Virus record (IMG/VR): IMGVR_UViG_3300006793_000049
Location: 1 to 51,851 of that record
DNA: 51,851 nt
Reading direction: 5' to 3' (one strand)
From: a virus
Made by a program: the position numbers and the translations under genes. Of the stretch, positions 1 to 9,400 are shown one piece after another (within the stretch, counting starts at the first letter, position 1; the number at the start of each line of letters is the position of its first letter). The notes below the pieces were generated by a model. The model did no database searches. It worked only from the letters and a program-made list of their open reading frames with translations, and was not told where the DNA came from.

Positions 1-333
1 ATCAAAGCTCTTGATGCAAATGCTCAAGTAGTAGTCAATGGTGAACCTAGCAATCAAGCTGAGTACGAAGCCAATGTAAAATATATCTCTGGTGCAGATG
101 AGAATGGCAGTGCTATTTACAAAGACACACAGGATTTTACATGGAGTCAAGTATCAGCAAAGAAAGCTGAGTTACAAACTGCCTATGACAATAACAAGTA
201 TCAAAGAGATAGAGCAGATGCTTATCCGTCAATTCAAGACCAGTTAGATATGCAATACTGGGATAGTGTTAATAGCACTTCTACTTGGAAAGACGCAGTA
301 GCAAAAGTTAAATCAGATAATCCAAAGGGGTAA
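1..333 (+). CDS. Partial gene, C-terminal end of a tail-associated protein
   Basis: The frame is open from base 1 to the TAA at 331-333, so only the last 110 residues are seen and the start lies outside the window. The C-terminus carries a short module (YPSI, then DQLD, then W, then VKSDNPK) that recurs in a similar form at the end of the next gene. From memory, this kind of ending is common on small tail-fibre-region proteins of marine phages. The role, a structural or tail-fibre accessory protein, is inferred from position upstream of other virion genes. I see no catalytic motif. Confidence 0.7.
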   Translation: MKALDANAQVVVNGEPSNQAEYEANVKYISGADENGSAIYKDTQDFTWSQVSAKKAELQTAYDNNKYQRDRADAYPSIQDQLDMQYWDSVNSTSTWKDAVAKVKSDNPKG

Positions 334-337
334 ACAA

Positions 338-664
338 ATGGCACAACTAAGTACAAAAGTAAAAGAGTATTTAAAAGCTAACAGTGTAAATACTGTAGAC
401 TTTCAAGCTGATGTTCTTTTACAGGATGATGGTCAAGGTGCATACATTAAAGAGTGGAATATCTCTGGTGTAGCTAAACCTACTGATGACCAGTTAGCGA
501 CATATGAAACTGTTGCTAATACTGCTGAGTCAAATGCTACTGTAGACGCAACTCGTAAAGCTGCGTATGGTGATATAGGCGAACAACTTGATGAAATTTA
601 TCATAATATGGACGCTTGGAAAACCAGAATACAAGGCATTAAATCAGATAATCCTAAGAGCTAA
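338..664 (+). CDS. Small tail-region protein sharing a C-terminal module with its neighbour
   Basis: 108 residues. It starts 4 bases after the preceding stop with AAAGGGG just upstream. The last 30 residues (YGDIGEQLDEIYHNMDAW, then IKSDNPKS) match the end of the upstream gene in pattern, while the N-terminal halves differ. This suggests a duplicated or shared interaction module. No enzyme motif is visible and the function is unknown. It probably belongs to the same tail operon. Confidence 0.75.
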   Translation: MAQLSTKVKEYLKANSVNTVDFQADVLLQDDGQGAYIKEWNISGVAKPTDDQLATYETVANTAESNATVDATRKAAYGDIGEQLDEIYHNMDAWKTRIQGIKSDNPKS

Positions 665-666
665 AA

Positions 667-867
667 ATGAAAATAGATCTCAAGACTGTATTACCGTACA
701 TAGTACTGGCAGCTACCATAGCTATGTCTTGGGGAATGTTTTCTGAAAGACTTAATGCGGTTGAAAAGAAAGTAGATTCCGTAACACAAATGCAACAAGA
801 CATTGCCATTATCAAAGAGAAGATAGTGTGGATGGAAAATTGGTTAGTAACAACACCTAATAAGTAG
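667..867 (+). CDS. Small membrane-anchored coiled-coil protein
   Basis: 66 residues. One hydrophobic segment lies at about residues 9-25 (VLPYIVLAATIAMSWGMF). A charged heptad-like helix follows (LNAVEKKVDSV, then MQQDIAIIKEKIVWMENWL). This layout is seen in phage accessory membrane proteins near lysis or tail genes, such as XhlA-like and spanin-like proteins, but nothing here identifies the family. It begins 2 bases after the preceding stop. Confidence 0.65.
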   Translation: MKIDLKTVLPYIVLAATIAMSWGMFSERLNAVEKKVDSVTQMQQDIAIIKEKIVWMENWLVTTPNK

Positions 868-885
868 GGAAGGGGGCACGGCTAA

Positions 886-2736
886 ATGCCATTCGTAAAA
901 TTAACAGCGCCTCCAGGGGTTATCACAGACATCACAGATTACCAAGCGCAAATGCGTTATACTAACGCGGACAAGGTGCGCTTCTTTCAAGGGTATGCAG
1001 AGAAGATAGGTGGCTGGACTAAGAGGTTTAGCTCCGCACAAATCAGTGGCGCATGCCGAAACATTCTACCTCATCGCGATCTCAACGGAACCAAGATGAT
1101 TCTCATGGGAACATCAACCCATGTTTACATTGAGTACTCTGGTGTAGTATATGATGTCACGCCGTATAGAACAGATTCAGCAACACTAACTAATCCCTAT
1201 ACAACGGGAGCAGCAGGCACTAATGAAGTAACAGTCACTCACGTTTCCCATGGTTTAGCAAACACTGACCCAGGTTCTCGTGTGGTTATTGACACGGCAG
1301 TTACCTTAGATGGTATTACAATTGCAGCGGGAGAATACGTAGCAACTTATTTAAGTGCTAACACTTACAAAATTACAGGCACAGGAGCAGCAGCATCTGG
1401 AGGAGTAACAGGCGGAGGTTCAGTTACATTACGTTACTTAGTAAACAACGGTCCTTCTGATGGTCTAACAGGTTATGGTTATGGTGTAGGTTTATGGGGA
1501 CAATCCTCTTGGGGTACAGCAAGAAGTACATCAGGTATTGTTTTGTCACCAAGAGTTTGGTCAATGGATGCATGGGGTGAGGACATTGTTGCATCTGTAG
1601 GTGGCGGCGAAGATACTATTTATTATTTTGATATCAGCGCTTTTATTGCATCTCCTACTACTTTTCGTGGGACAACACTAGCTTACTATGTCACAAATAC
1701 TTTAAGCGGTGATGCTTCACAGATTCCATCAAAGGTCGGGCAAGTTATGGTATCTACTCCTGATAGACACCTAATTGCATTTGGTTGTAATCCTGTGGGT
1801 TCATCAGACTATGATCGAATGACAGTGCGCTTTTGTAATCAAGAAGATTTTCAAACATGGACACCTCAGTTAGTCAATACAGCAGGTGAACAAAGACTAG
1901 GTACAGGTACAAACATTGAGGCTGTTGAAAAAGGGCGTGGTCAAATATTCTTATGGACAGATGTAGATGTGTATTCTATGCAGTTTATTGGTCCACCATT
2001 TACATTCTCATTCTCAGTGTTAGGAGAAATCTCTGGTACTATATCTAAGAACGCGGCAACCACAATAGAAGGTGCTTCATTCTGGATGGGTGTGGATAAC
2101 TTCTACATGTATGATGGTGCTGTGCGTACTTTAGAATGTCCCGTATTGACACACATCTTTAATAACTTTAACCAAGTTCAGCGTGAGAAAGTTTTCTGCG
2201 GACAAAACATTAAGTTTAACGAGCTATGGTGGTTCTATCCATCGCAAGGTTCTTTAGATGTAGATAAGTATGTCATCTATAATTACATTGACAAGACTTG
2301 GTCTATTGGAGATTTAGGCAGAACAGCTTGGGCAGATTCTAATATCTATTCCAATCCTTTAGCGATTGATTCTTCTGGTATTCAATATAACCAAGAAGAT
2401 GGGGTAGATGCAGCAGGCAGTGCGATCACTGCTTTTGTGGAAACAGGTTTCTTTAATGGTGATCAGAATGGCGACAATGTTTATTTCTTAGATAGGGTGA
2501 TTCCTGACATTACATTTAAAAATGGTACAGCCATGAAGTTTACATTAAATAGTAAAATATACCCGCAAGATGCCTTGATAACTAAAGGACCATTTACTAT
2601 TAACGCAACTGACCCTGAGTTAGATTTTCGCGCTAGAGGTAGATCCTTCCAAGCCAGGTATGAATCTGATACAACAGGAGTGTCATGGAGATTAGGCACG
2701 TGGCGTGCGGACGGTAGACAGGATGGATTAAGGTAA
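886..2736 (+). CDS. Tail-hub or DNA-stabilisation-type structural protein
   Basis: 616 residues, rich in aromatic, Gly and Thr residues with a beta-rich look and no signal peptide. The N-terminus (APPGVITDITDYQAQ, then DKVRFFQGYAEKIGGW) resembles head-completion and tail-hub proteins of marine podoviruses that are usually compared with P22 gp10-like stabilisation proteins. That assignment is from memory of the family and is not proven here. The ribosome-binding region is a copy of the dispersed octamer (872-879), ending 6 bases before the ATG. The last base of the stop codon is the first base of the next ATG, so the two are translationally coupled. Confidence 0.65.
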   Translation: MPFVKLTAPPGVITDITDYQAQMRYTNADKVRFFQGYAEKIGGWTKRFSSAQISGACRNILPHRDLNGTKMILMGTSTHVYIEYSGVVYDVTPYRTDSATLTNPYTTGAAGTNEVTVTHVSHGLANTDPGSRVVIDTAVTLDGITIAAGEYVATYLSANTYKITGTGAAASGGVTGGGSVTLRYLVNNGPSDGLTGYGYGVGLWGQSSWGTARSTSGIVLSPRVWSMDAWGEDIVASVGGGEDTIYYFDISAFIASPTTFRGTTLAYYVTNTLSGDASQIPSKVGQVMVSTPDRHLIAFGCNPVGSSDYDRMTVRFCNQEDFQTWTPQLVNTAGEQRLGTGTNIEAVEKGRGQIFLWTDVDVYSMQFIGPPFTFSFSVLGEISGTISKNAATTIEGASFWMGVDNFYMYDGAVRTLECPVLTHIFNNFNQVQREKVFCGQNIKFNELWWFYPSQGSLDVDKYVIYNYIDKTWSIGDLGRTAWADSNIYSNPLAIDSSGIQYNQEDGVDAAGSAITAFVETGFFNGDQNGDNVYFLDRVIPDITFKNGTAMKFTLNSKIYPQDALITKGPFTINATDPELDFRARGRSFQARYESDTTGVSWRLGTWRADGRQDGLR

Positions 2737-2933
2737 TGGCATTATACAGCAGACCCGCATACCCAGAACCTTCATACAAAGAAAGAACAGAAGGAAAGAT
2801 TGATGTCAGAACATATGACGCATTAATACAGGTTTTAAAACTAAGGGATTACTCAGAAGAGAATCCGCCAGTAAAGATAGCAGACCAAACAGAGATTAGA
2901 GCAATGGCTTGGTTTTTAGGAGATCATAATTAA
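2736..2933 (+). CDS. Small conserved virion-region protein
   Basis: 65 residues, coupled on both sides by TAATG overlaps with the large structural gene upstream and the gene downstream. It is charged and probably helical, with no cysteine, signal peptide or known motif. The tight packing suggests a minor virion or assembly factor. The function is unknown. Confidence 0.65.
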   Translation: MALYSRPAYPEPSYKERTEGKIDVRTYDALIQVLKLRDYSEENPPVKIADQTEIRAMAWFLGDHN

Positions 2934-3274
2934 TGTCAACATTATACAAGTCAGTAGGTTTTACTTTAACCGCAACAACTTTAACTACAATATACACATG
3001 CCCAACCGAAACAGAAACTATTGTTAAAACGATACAAACTACCAATCACACCACATCAGGCAATATAGGACTAAATGTTTTTGTTAACAAGAGTGGTACC
3101 GATTATGATATAGCTCACCATGTATTAGACAGTAAAGATTCTTTAAATGTTATTGATGGCACGCTTGTCCTTGAGCAAGGTGACATTTTAAAACTACAAG
3201 CAGATACAGCTAACAAGCTCAGTGGTTTGGTTTCATTCTTGGAGGTCAGAAGTGATACAAAAAATCCGATATAA
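2933..3274 (+). CDS. Small beta-rich structural protein
   Basis: 113 residues, Thr- and Val-rich with alternating hydrophobic strands (TTIYTCPTETETIVKTI) and an ending LEVRSDTK. The composition and size resemble small phage decoration or tail-accessory proteins. A gene of similar character lies at 51508-51813. No enzymatic motif is present. It ends just before an intergenic region that holds a promoter and a dispersed-octamer copy. Confidence 0.65.
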   Translation: MSTLYKSVGFTLTATTLTTIYTCPTETETIVKTIQTTNHTTSGNIGLNVFVNKSGTDYDIAHHVLDSKDSLNVIDGTLVLEQGDILKLQADTANKLSGLVSFLEVRSDTKNPI

Positions 3275-3290
3275 TTTTCACCGTGCCCCC

Positions 3291-3319
3291 TTGTATTTAG
3301 GGCATAAAAAGGGTATAAT
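3291..3319 (+). promoter_or_regulatory. Sigma70-like promoter, probably leaderless
   Basis: The -35 is TTGTAT (3291-3296), the spacer is 17 bp and the -10 is a perfect TATAAT (3314-3319). The expected start lies about 7 bases further at 3326, which is the second of two adjacent ATG codons (3323 and 3326). No Shine-Dalgarno sequence precedes them. An inverted octamer copy (3283-3290) directly abuts the -35. Confidence 0.7.
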
Positions 3320-3322
3320 ATT

Positions 3323-4546
3323 ATGATGCAAGGATACGCAGGTCCAGTACAACAAGGAGATATGGTCGTACGAGCGAACGAAGTTTCGCCAGGTATTACT
3401 GCACTCTTATCAAAACAGAACAGGAAGGGGGCACAGGGAATTTATGAACTTCCTGGAGCACAACAGCCAGTCCCTAATTATTACAACATGGCACTAGACA
3501 ATGTTCAAAACGAGATTCGATCAGCGGCGCGTACGGTTAATGCGATGGCGCCAGAGGGTGAACGACTAGCTTACGTTAACCCACAAGAAGAAGGTATATT
3601 AAAATTATTAGGTGGCGCAGGCGAACCACAACCTGTCACAGGTATACCATCATACTATGTTTCGCAATACAGAGGAGGTAAGCCCGATAAACCTATATCT
3701 AAATCACCCAGGATTTCACAAGGTTTAAGGGATGCTATGAATAAGCGATCAAAAGATACACCACCACCACCACCACCAAGTTCTTCAAAAGACACAGGTA
3801 ATAAACCATATATTCCTATGGTTGCTGGAGGTATTGGAAAAGATGAATTTAAAGATGACAAAAATATAGATAACAATTATGCACAACAAGCATTGATAAA
3901 TGCATATGTTGCAGGAGCAGCTAAACAAGCTCAAGGTGCGGCAGGGGGTAATATAGGACAAGATGCACTACGCGGACTGTCTGCTTTAAAAGGACAAGCA
4001 AATAAAACTTTCTTTAGCAGTGACTATAATAAAATGTTAAATAGAGCAATGAAGTATGGAGATCCTTTAACTACAGGAAACTATTATTTAGGAAGTGCTG
4101 ATAATGATCTTAGAAAAGAAGGTATTTTTGGTGACTATGATACAGAAGAAGGTAAGAGATTAAAGTTTGGTTTAGGTGGGGGAGCTTCTAAGATTGGTGA
4201 CTTCTTTTCTAATTTTGGCTTAATGGGTTTACTAAATAAATTATTCCCAGGGGATGAGATGACTTTCGATGAAAAATTAAAAGCTTACGATGCAATGAAA
4301 GCTCAAGAAGAAAAACAACGTATGAGCAAAGATGCTGGAACTGCTGACTCAACTGGAGAAGATGATACAGATACAGATGATGAAGATGAATCAGAAGAAG
4401 AGTATCCATTCTTTGGTTATAGAAGAAAGGTACAAGTACCTTTATCTCTTGAAGATATTATGAGTAGATATTATAGTTCTGATCCTGATAGAAAAAATAT
4501 TTTAGAAGACCTTGATGCTGCTGTAAAAAGAAGGGATGATTCATAA
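3323..4546 (+). CDS. Virion-region protein with polyproline stretch, unknown function
   Basis: 407 residues. Around residues 147-154 there is a run of prolines followed by serines, which divides the protein. The C-terminal third is very acidic (DEDESEEEYPF). Much of the middle is Gly/Ala-rich and helical. The actual start may be the second Met codon (3326), which coincides with the predicted transcription start. It is probably an internal virion or ejection protein, given that it heads the block leading to the giant protein. The function is not recognised. Confidence 0.7.
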   Translation: MMQGYAGPVQQGDMVVRANEVSPGITALLSKQNRKGAQGIYELPGAQQPVPNYYNMALDNVQNEIRSAARTVNAMAPEGERLAYVNPQEEGILKLLGGAGEPQPVTGIPSYYVSQYRGGKPDKPISKSPRISQGLRDAMNKRSKDTPPPPPPSSSKDTGNKPYIPMVAGGIGKDEFKDDKNIDNNYAQQALINAYVAGAAKQAQGAAGGNIGQDALRGLSALKGQANKTFFSSDYNKMLNRAMKYGDPLTTGNYYLGSADNDLRKEGIFGDYDTEEGKRLKFGLGGGASKIGDFFSNFGLMGLLNKLFPGDEMTFDEKLKAYDAMKAQEEKQRMSKDAGTADSTGEDDTDTDDEDESEEEYPFFGYRRKVQVPLSLEDIMSRYYSSDPDRKNILEDLDAAVKRRDDS

Positions 4547-5424
4547 TGTTAGATTTTTTATTTGGAACTAAAGAAGCACAACAAACTTCAACAACCTCAG
4601 TAGAACTTCCAGAGTATATGGAGAAAGCTGCTAAATCCTTAACGGGAGTAGCAGGTGATGTAGCCAAAGAAGGTTTTATACCTTACACAGGTCCAAGACT
4701 TGCGGCTATGTCGCAAGCAGAAAAAGACGCAATAGCCAGAGCCCAATCACAGACAGGTATCGCGGGTACACAGGTGGGGCAAGCTTATACTGCTGCAACA
4801 GCAGCGGGGGCACCGATTGGTCAAGCCGATCTCCAAAGATACATGAACCCATACATGACTAATGTTGCGGATATCGCAGCAAGAGAAGCGCGAAAACAAT
4901 CTGCCATTGAGCAGCAAGGTATCGCAGCTCAGTCTGCGCAAGCAGGTGCATTCGGTGGGTCGCGACAAGCTGTACTAGAAGCTGAGCGTCAAAAAAATTT
5001 ACAACAAGGGATTGGTGATATCTATGCGCAAGCCCAACAACAAGCTTTTCAAACTGCACTAGGTGCGGCACAACAAGAAAGACAACAACAATTACAATCT
5101 GCTTTAGGTATGGCAAGTACTGGTCAGGCAGGTCAAGCAGCAAGACAATCAGATTTCCAACAGTCTATGGGCATTGGCGGGCTACAAAGACAGATGGAAC
5201 AACAGGCTTTAGACTTGGGTTACTCTACATTTGTACAGGAAAGAGATTACCCAAAACAACAATTAGGATTCTACTCTGATATTTTAAGAGGAGTTCCGAC
5301 AGGTGAAACAAGAACATACACTGGGACACCAGTTCAACAGCCTAGTTTCTTTTCACAGGCGATGGGTTTAGGTGTGCAAGGATTAGGAGTGGCGGCTAAT
5401 TTAGGTTGGCAGCCGTTAGGATAA
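4546..5424 (+). CDS. Ala/Gln-rich helical internal virion protein
   Basis: 292 residues with a long Ala/Gln/Gly-rich helical core (for example QAQQQAFQTALGAAQQERQ), typical of phage internal or ejection proteins that cross the envelope. The N-terminus MLDFLFG and the TYTGTPVQQPSFF stretch near the end are hydrophobic caps. The start ATG overlaps the end of the preceding gene. A dispersed octamer (4806-4813) lies inside the coding sequence. The function is inferred from composition and position only. Confidence 0.7.
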   Translation: MLDFLFGTKEAQQTSTTSVELPEYMEKAAKSLTGVAGDVAKEGFIPYTGPRLAAMSQAEKDAIARAQSQTGIAGTQVGQAYTAATAAGAPIGQADLQRYMNPYMTNVADIAAREARKQSAIEQQGIAAQSAQAGAFGGSRQAVLEAERQKNLQQGIGDIYAQAQQQAFQTALGAAQQERQQQLQSALGMASTGQAGQAARQSDFQQSMGIGGLQRQMEQQALDLGYSTFVQERDYPKQQLGFYSDILRGVPTGETRTYTGTPVQQPSFFSQAMGLGVQGLGVAANLGWQPLG

Positions 5425-6452
5425 TGGCAGATTCATATTCAGATTTTTTAAACTTAGCTGAGACTTTGGGCATACCACTAAATACAAATGATGTAAGTAC
5501 TATTGCCCCGCAACTTCAAGAGCCTCAATCCAACTTAGATACAGCTTTAAGTGGTATTGTTAGTAATATTAAACAAGGAGAGTTTAATAAAAATCAAGGT
5601 CAAGCTATGTCAGACGCGTTAGGAATTATGGATTTGATGGAACAAGAAGGTAATTACAATGTTAAAGATTTAGCCGAAGACATGGAGAAAGCAGGTATAA
5701 TAACTTTAGACCCTGACACTAATATATTTTCAGAAGGAAACGCAAGACGAGACGCCGCAGATTATTTAGCTAGAGAAAAATCTTTTTCTAAGATACCTGC
5801 AGACGATAGATTGCCTTATGATTTTGATATTAAATTAAAAGATAAGCCACCCATCCCAAGTAAAGATAAAAAGGGAGATGATAAAAAAGAAGAAAAAGTT
5901 AAAGAAGATGATAGACCTAAAGGGTTAAAAGATTATTTAAAAGATATTATGTCTGATGGTGATTCTCTGATTGCTTTAGGTAGTGCTATAGCCAGGGGCG
6001 AAGGTTTAGTTGGCGGTCTTCAAGACTTTAATGAAGCCAGAAAAGCAACTAAAGCATTGCAAAGAGAACTTGCAACGCAAGACTTCGAAAGAAAACGTCA
6101 AACAAAATTAGATGAATACACTATCGCAGCTGCTCAAATGGATATTGCTTACAAGCAAAGTCAATTAACTACAGATGAAATTAAAAACGCGCAAAGTGCT
6201 GCACTGTTTGAAGCAACAGCAGAAGGTATAGACCCTACAGACCCTAATTTAACTGAGGAACAGCTATCAAAATATTACGCGATTCTTAATAAGAAAATGG
6301 ATATGATTATCAATAAAGAGAAACCGATGACTACTGGGGCTTTTGGTGAACAAATAGCCATGCAAGCTATACAAGATGCTGTGGGTGGTGAAGGCACAGG
6401 GGCTGTTGGTCAGGGTAATAAACAAATTACCGAATCATATAAAGATTATTAA
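5424..6452 (+). CDS. Helical internal virion protein with lysine-rich linker
   Basis: 342 residues, starting at ATG 5424, which shares its first base with the upstream stop codon. A longer frame from TTG 5406 is unlikely because the overlap and ATG fit coupling better. A very Lys/Asp-rich linker sits near residues 145-175 (KDKPPIPSKDKKGDDKK). The helical, Gln/Ala-rich half that follows is typical of ejection proteins. The context immediately upstream of the giant polyvalent protein supports a virion-internal role. Confidence 0.7.
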   Translation: MADSYSDFLNLAETLGIPLNTNDVSTIAPQLQEPQSNLDTALSGIVSNIKQGEFNKNQGQAMSDALGIMDLMEQEGNYNVKDLAEDMEKAGIITLDPDTNIFSEGNARRDAADYLAREKSFSKIPADDRLPYDFDIKLKDKPPIPSKDKKGDDKKEEKVKEDDRPKGLKDYLKDIMSDGDSLIALGSAIARGEGLVGGLQDFNEARKATKALQRELATQDFERKRQTKLDEYTIAAAQMDIAYKQSQLTTDEIKNAQSAALFEATAEGIDPTDPNLTEEQLSKYYAILNKKMDMIINKEKPMTTGAFGEQIAMQAIQDAVGGEGTGAVGQGNKQITESYKDY

Positions 6453-6456
6453 AGTA

Positions 6457-6488
6457 AAGAGCTTGGCTCTTGAATACACGAAAGTGTA
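6457..6488 (+). promoter_or_regulatory. Two small hairpins in the leader of the giant gene
   Basis: AAGAGC-TTG-GCTCTT (6457-6471) is followed by TACAC-GAAA-GTGTA (6475-6488), which has a GNRA-type tetraloop. The ATG is at 6498 and no Shine-Dalgarno sequence is visible between the hairpin and the start. There is no T-run, so these are more likely translation or mRNA-stability elements than terminators. Confidence 0.5.
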
Positions 6489-6497
6489 ACAAAAAAC

Positions 6498-9400
6498 ATG
6501 GCAGAAGAAGTAACATATAAACCTATAAGTGATTCCAACATAGCTAATATACTAGCTAAAAGTTCTGCCATAGCTTCACAAGGAATCGCCGCTCCTCCTA
6601 AACCTACAAGTGAACAGCTAAAACAAATGGCTGATTCATCTCCCGAAAATTTAAAATATATATTATTATCTGATGACCCGAATGGTCCTCGCATGGCAGT
6701 TCCTAAAGACGCTACAAAAGAAGAAGTACAAGCGTACTTAAAAAATCCTAAACTAGAGCAAAACTTATTTAACCAAGGTTACATATATAAGTTTGGTATT
6801 GGAGCTGAACGCTATGACAACCCCAACGACTTAGATGATACTGCATTTACAAAAGGTTTGAAAGGTGGATGGGCTGGTCTTAAACAGATAGGAGCGGGGG
6901 CACTCGGAACTGTGGCTGATGTTTTAGGCATGGAAGACTTAGAGAAAGCCACCAATGATGCTATCCAAAGATATCAAATACAAGGGATGGCAGATCAGTT
7001 TATCAAAACCAAAGATGGTGAAGTTATTCCTTTTGAAGCATCTATTGAAAAGATATTAACTGAAGAGGATAGAGCCGCGCATTTCTTTGATTGGCTAGGA
7101 TTCAATGTTGGGCAAGGTCTTGTCACTACTATACCCATCTTCGCTGCTAGTATGGTTAACCCTGCACTTGGCGTAGGTATGGCTTACGGTATGGGTGTGG
7201 GTGATTCCAGAATAGCACAGCTAGAAGCTACAGATTTTGAAAAAGCAAACGCAGGATTATCTTTAGCTATTGGTGTACCATACGCGGCAACTGAATATTT
7301 ATTAGGTGCTGGTAGTATATTACAAAGAATGCTTTATCAAAAGTTTGGTAAAGAAGCTACGCGCAAAGGCATAGATAAATTATTAAAACAGTCTACATCC
7401 AAAACCATTGGCAAAGAAACAGGTAAGTCAATAGCAGGCGAATCATTGGCTGAAGGAACACAGGAAGCTCTTGTAGAATCTGCTGGAGTAATTGAAAAAG
7501 CTCTTGACACTGACCAAGAAATAATTGCATCTTTATCCGACTTGTACACTGACAAAGATTTTTATAAAAGAGTTGGTGAATCAGCAGGTGCTGGTGCTGC
7601 GGGTGGTGGACCATTTGGTATTACTGGTGGTATTGTAAAAAGTTATCAAATAAGTGATATTAAAAATATTGATGCTAAAGATTCTAAAGCTTATCAAGAC
7701 AACAGAACTAATGATGATAAAGACCCTGTTGTAATAGACAAGTTAGGTGAAGATTATACAAACAATACCTATACTGTTACAGGTATAAGTTCTAGTAAAG
7801 ATATTGATGACAATGATATAGTAGATGAGGATGGTAATATTGTTACACCTCAATTCCAAGTAATAGGAACGTACGATCGGGGTGGTCAAAGGAAAGTTTT
7901 TCTAAAAGACTTAACACCTGGTGCTAAAAATACTTTCGTTGAAACAGATATAAGTGTATTAGATAGTTTAAATATAATAAAAAAGCCGACAGAAGATAAG
8001 AAAGCAGATACTGTTGATCCCCAAACAGGTGAGGTTGAACAAACCCCTGTATTTGATAAGAGAGAAGATTATGAAAAGATAAATGTAAAACCTCTAACTG
8101 ATAAGAAAAGAGAAAAGCTCATGAACATCTTAAGAGGTAGAGGATATACAGATTCGCAAATGGAATTAATTGAAGCGCAAGGACCAAGGGCTTTATCACA
8201 TGAAGTAGAAAGTGGTTCCAATTATTTAACACCAAAAGAAATACAACAGCTAGGTCAGCTTGGTTACTTACAAGAGATAGAAGGTGAATTTTCTTTAGAA
8301 GTTCCACGTGGTGGACCACGTGCTATTTATACTCCAGCAACATTAAAAGAAATACAAGAGAATACATCTGTAAATAAAAAGACTGGCAAAACTGCTGGAC
8401 GTGAAATCTTAGAAGAAATAATAAACAATAAGGTAGAAAATAAACCGCGTACCTCACCTATTAGAGAGCAAGTCGGAACTACACCCGCCGTGCCCCCCGT
8501 CCCTCAGGAAGAAATTGTTAATCAAGCAGATGAGAAATTAGCTAAAGAAATATCTAAAGTAAGCGAACAGCTTAGAAATCCTAAACTAACGGAAGAGAAA
8601 AGGCAAGAGCTACTTAGCTACAGAGATGTTTTAAATGAGGCATCTGGCGATGTGATGCAACAAGAAGCGCGAGACAGGTATTATGATATGCAAATACTTG
8701 CTAATAGAATTGGGCAAGAAAACCACACACCCGCGGCAATTGAAGGTTACAAAAAAGCGATTGAAGGATTGCGTAAAAGAAAAGGAATTACAGAAGAAGA
8801 TAGAGCTGCAGAAATAAATAGATTCCAAGCTTTGATTAATAGAGCAGAAGGAGACTTAAAAAACTTTAATGTGTTGTATACTTCTTTCGGTTATAAACCT
8901 TTAACAAGGCAACAGCTAAACAGAATAACACAAAAGTCTTTCCCAAACAAAGGCAAAATTCGCGCGCTTTATCAAGGAACAAAAGAGAAACCAATTATCA
9001 AACCTATAGAAGTTTATTCTGTAGATGATTCTACTACTAGAGCACAAGGTGAATTACGCCGAGAAATTAATGACAACAAGATTAAAGCATTACAAAATAA
9101 AACTTACTGGGGAACTGTAGGGCATACATTCTGGAATACAGGATCTGGCTCAATCCCAGGGGGCACGCTGGATGGAGGCAAGTCTGCGTTTTTATATCTC
9201 AAGCCTAGTGTATTTTTACGATTAGCCACTAGTGGGGCTGACACAAGCATAGAGCGTCAAAATCAATTACAAGAACAATATGGTAAGGGTGCCCAAAATG
9301 GTATTACTCCACCGTATTTAAGATTAAAGTTACGTTACACAGATGCGGGTAATCCAATCCTAAGTGTTACAGGGCACGAAGGAAGACATCGAGCAGTATA

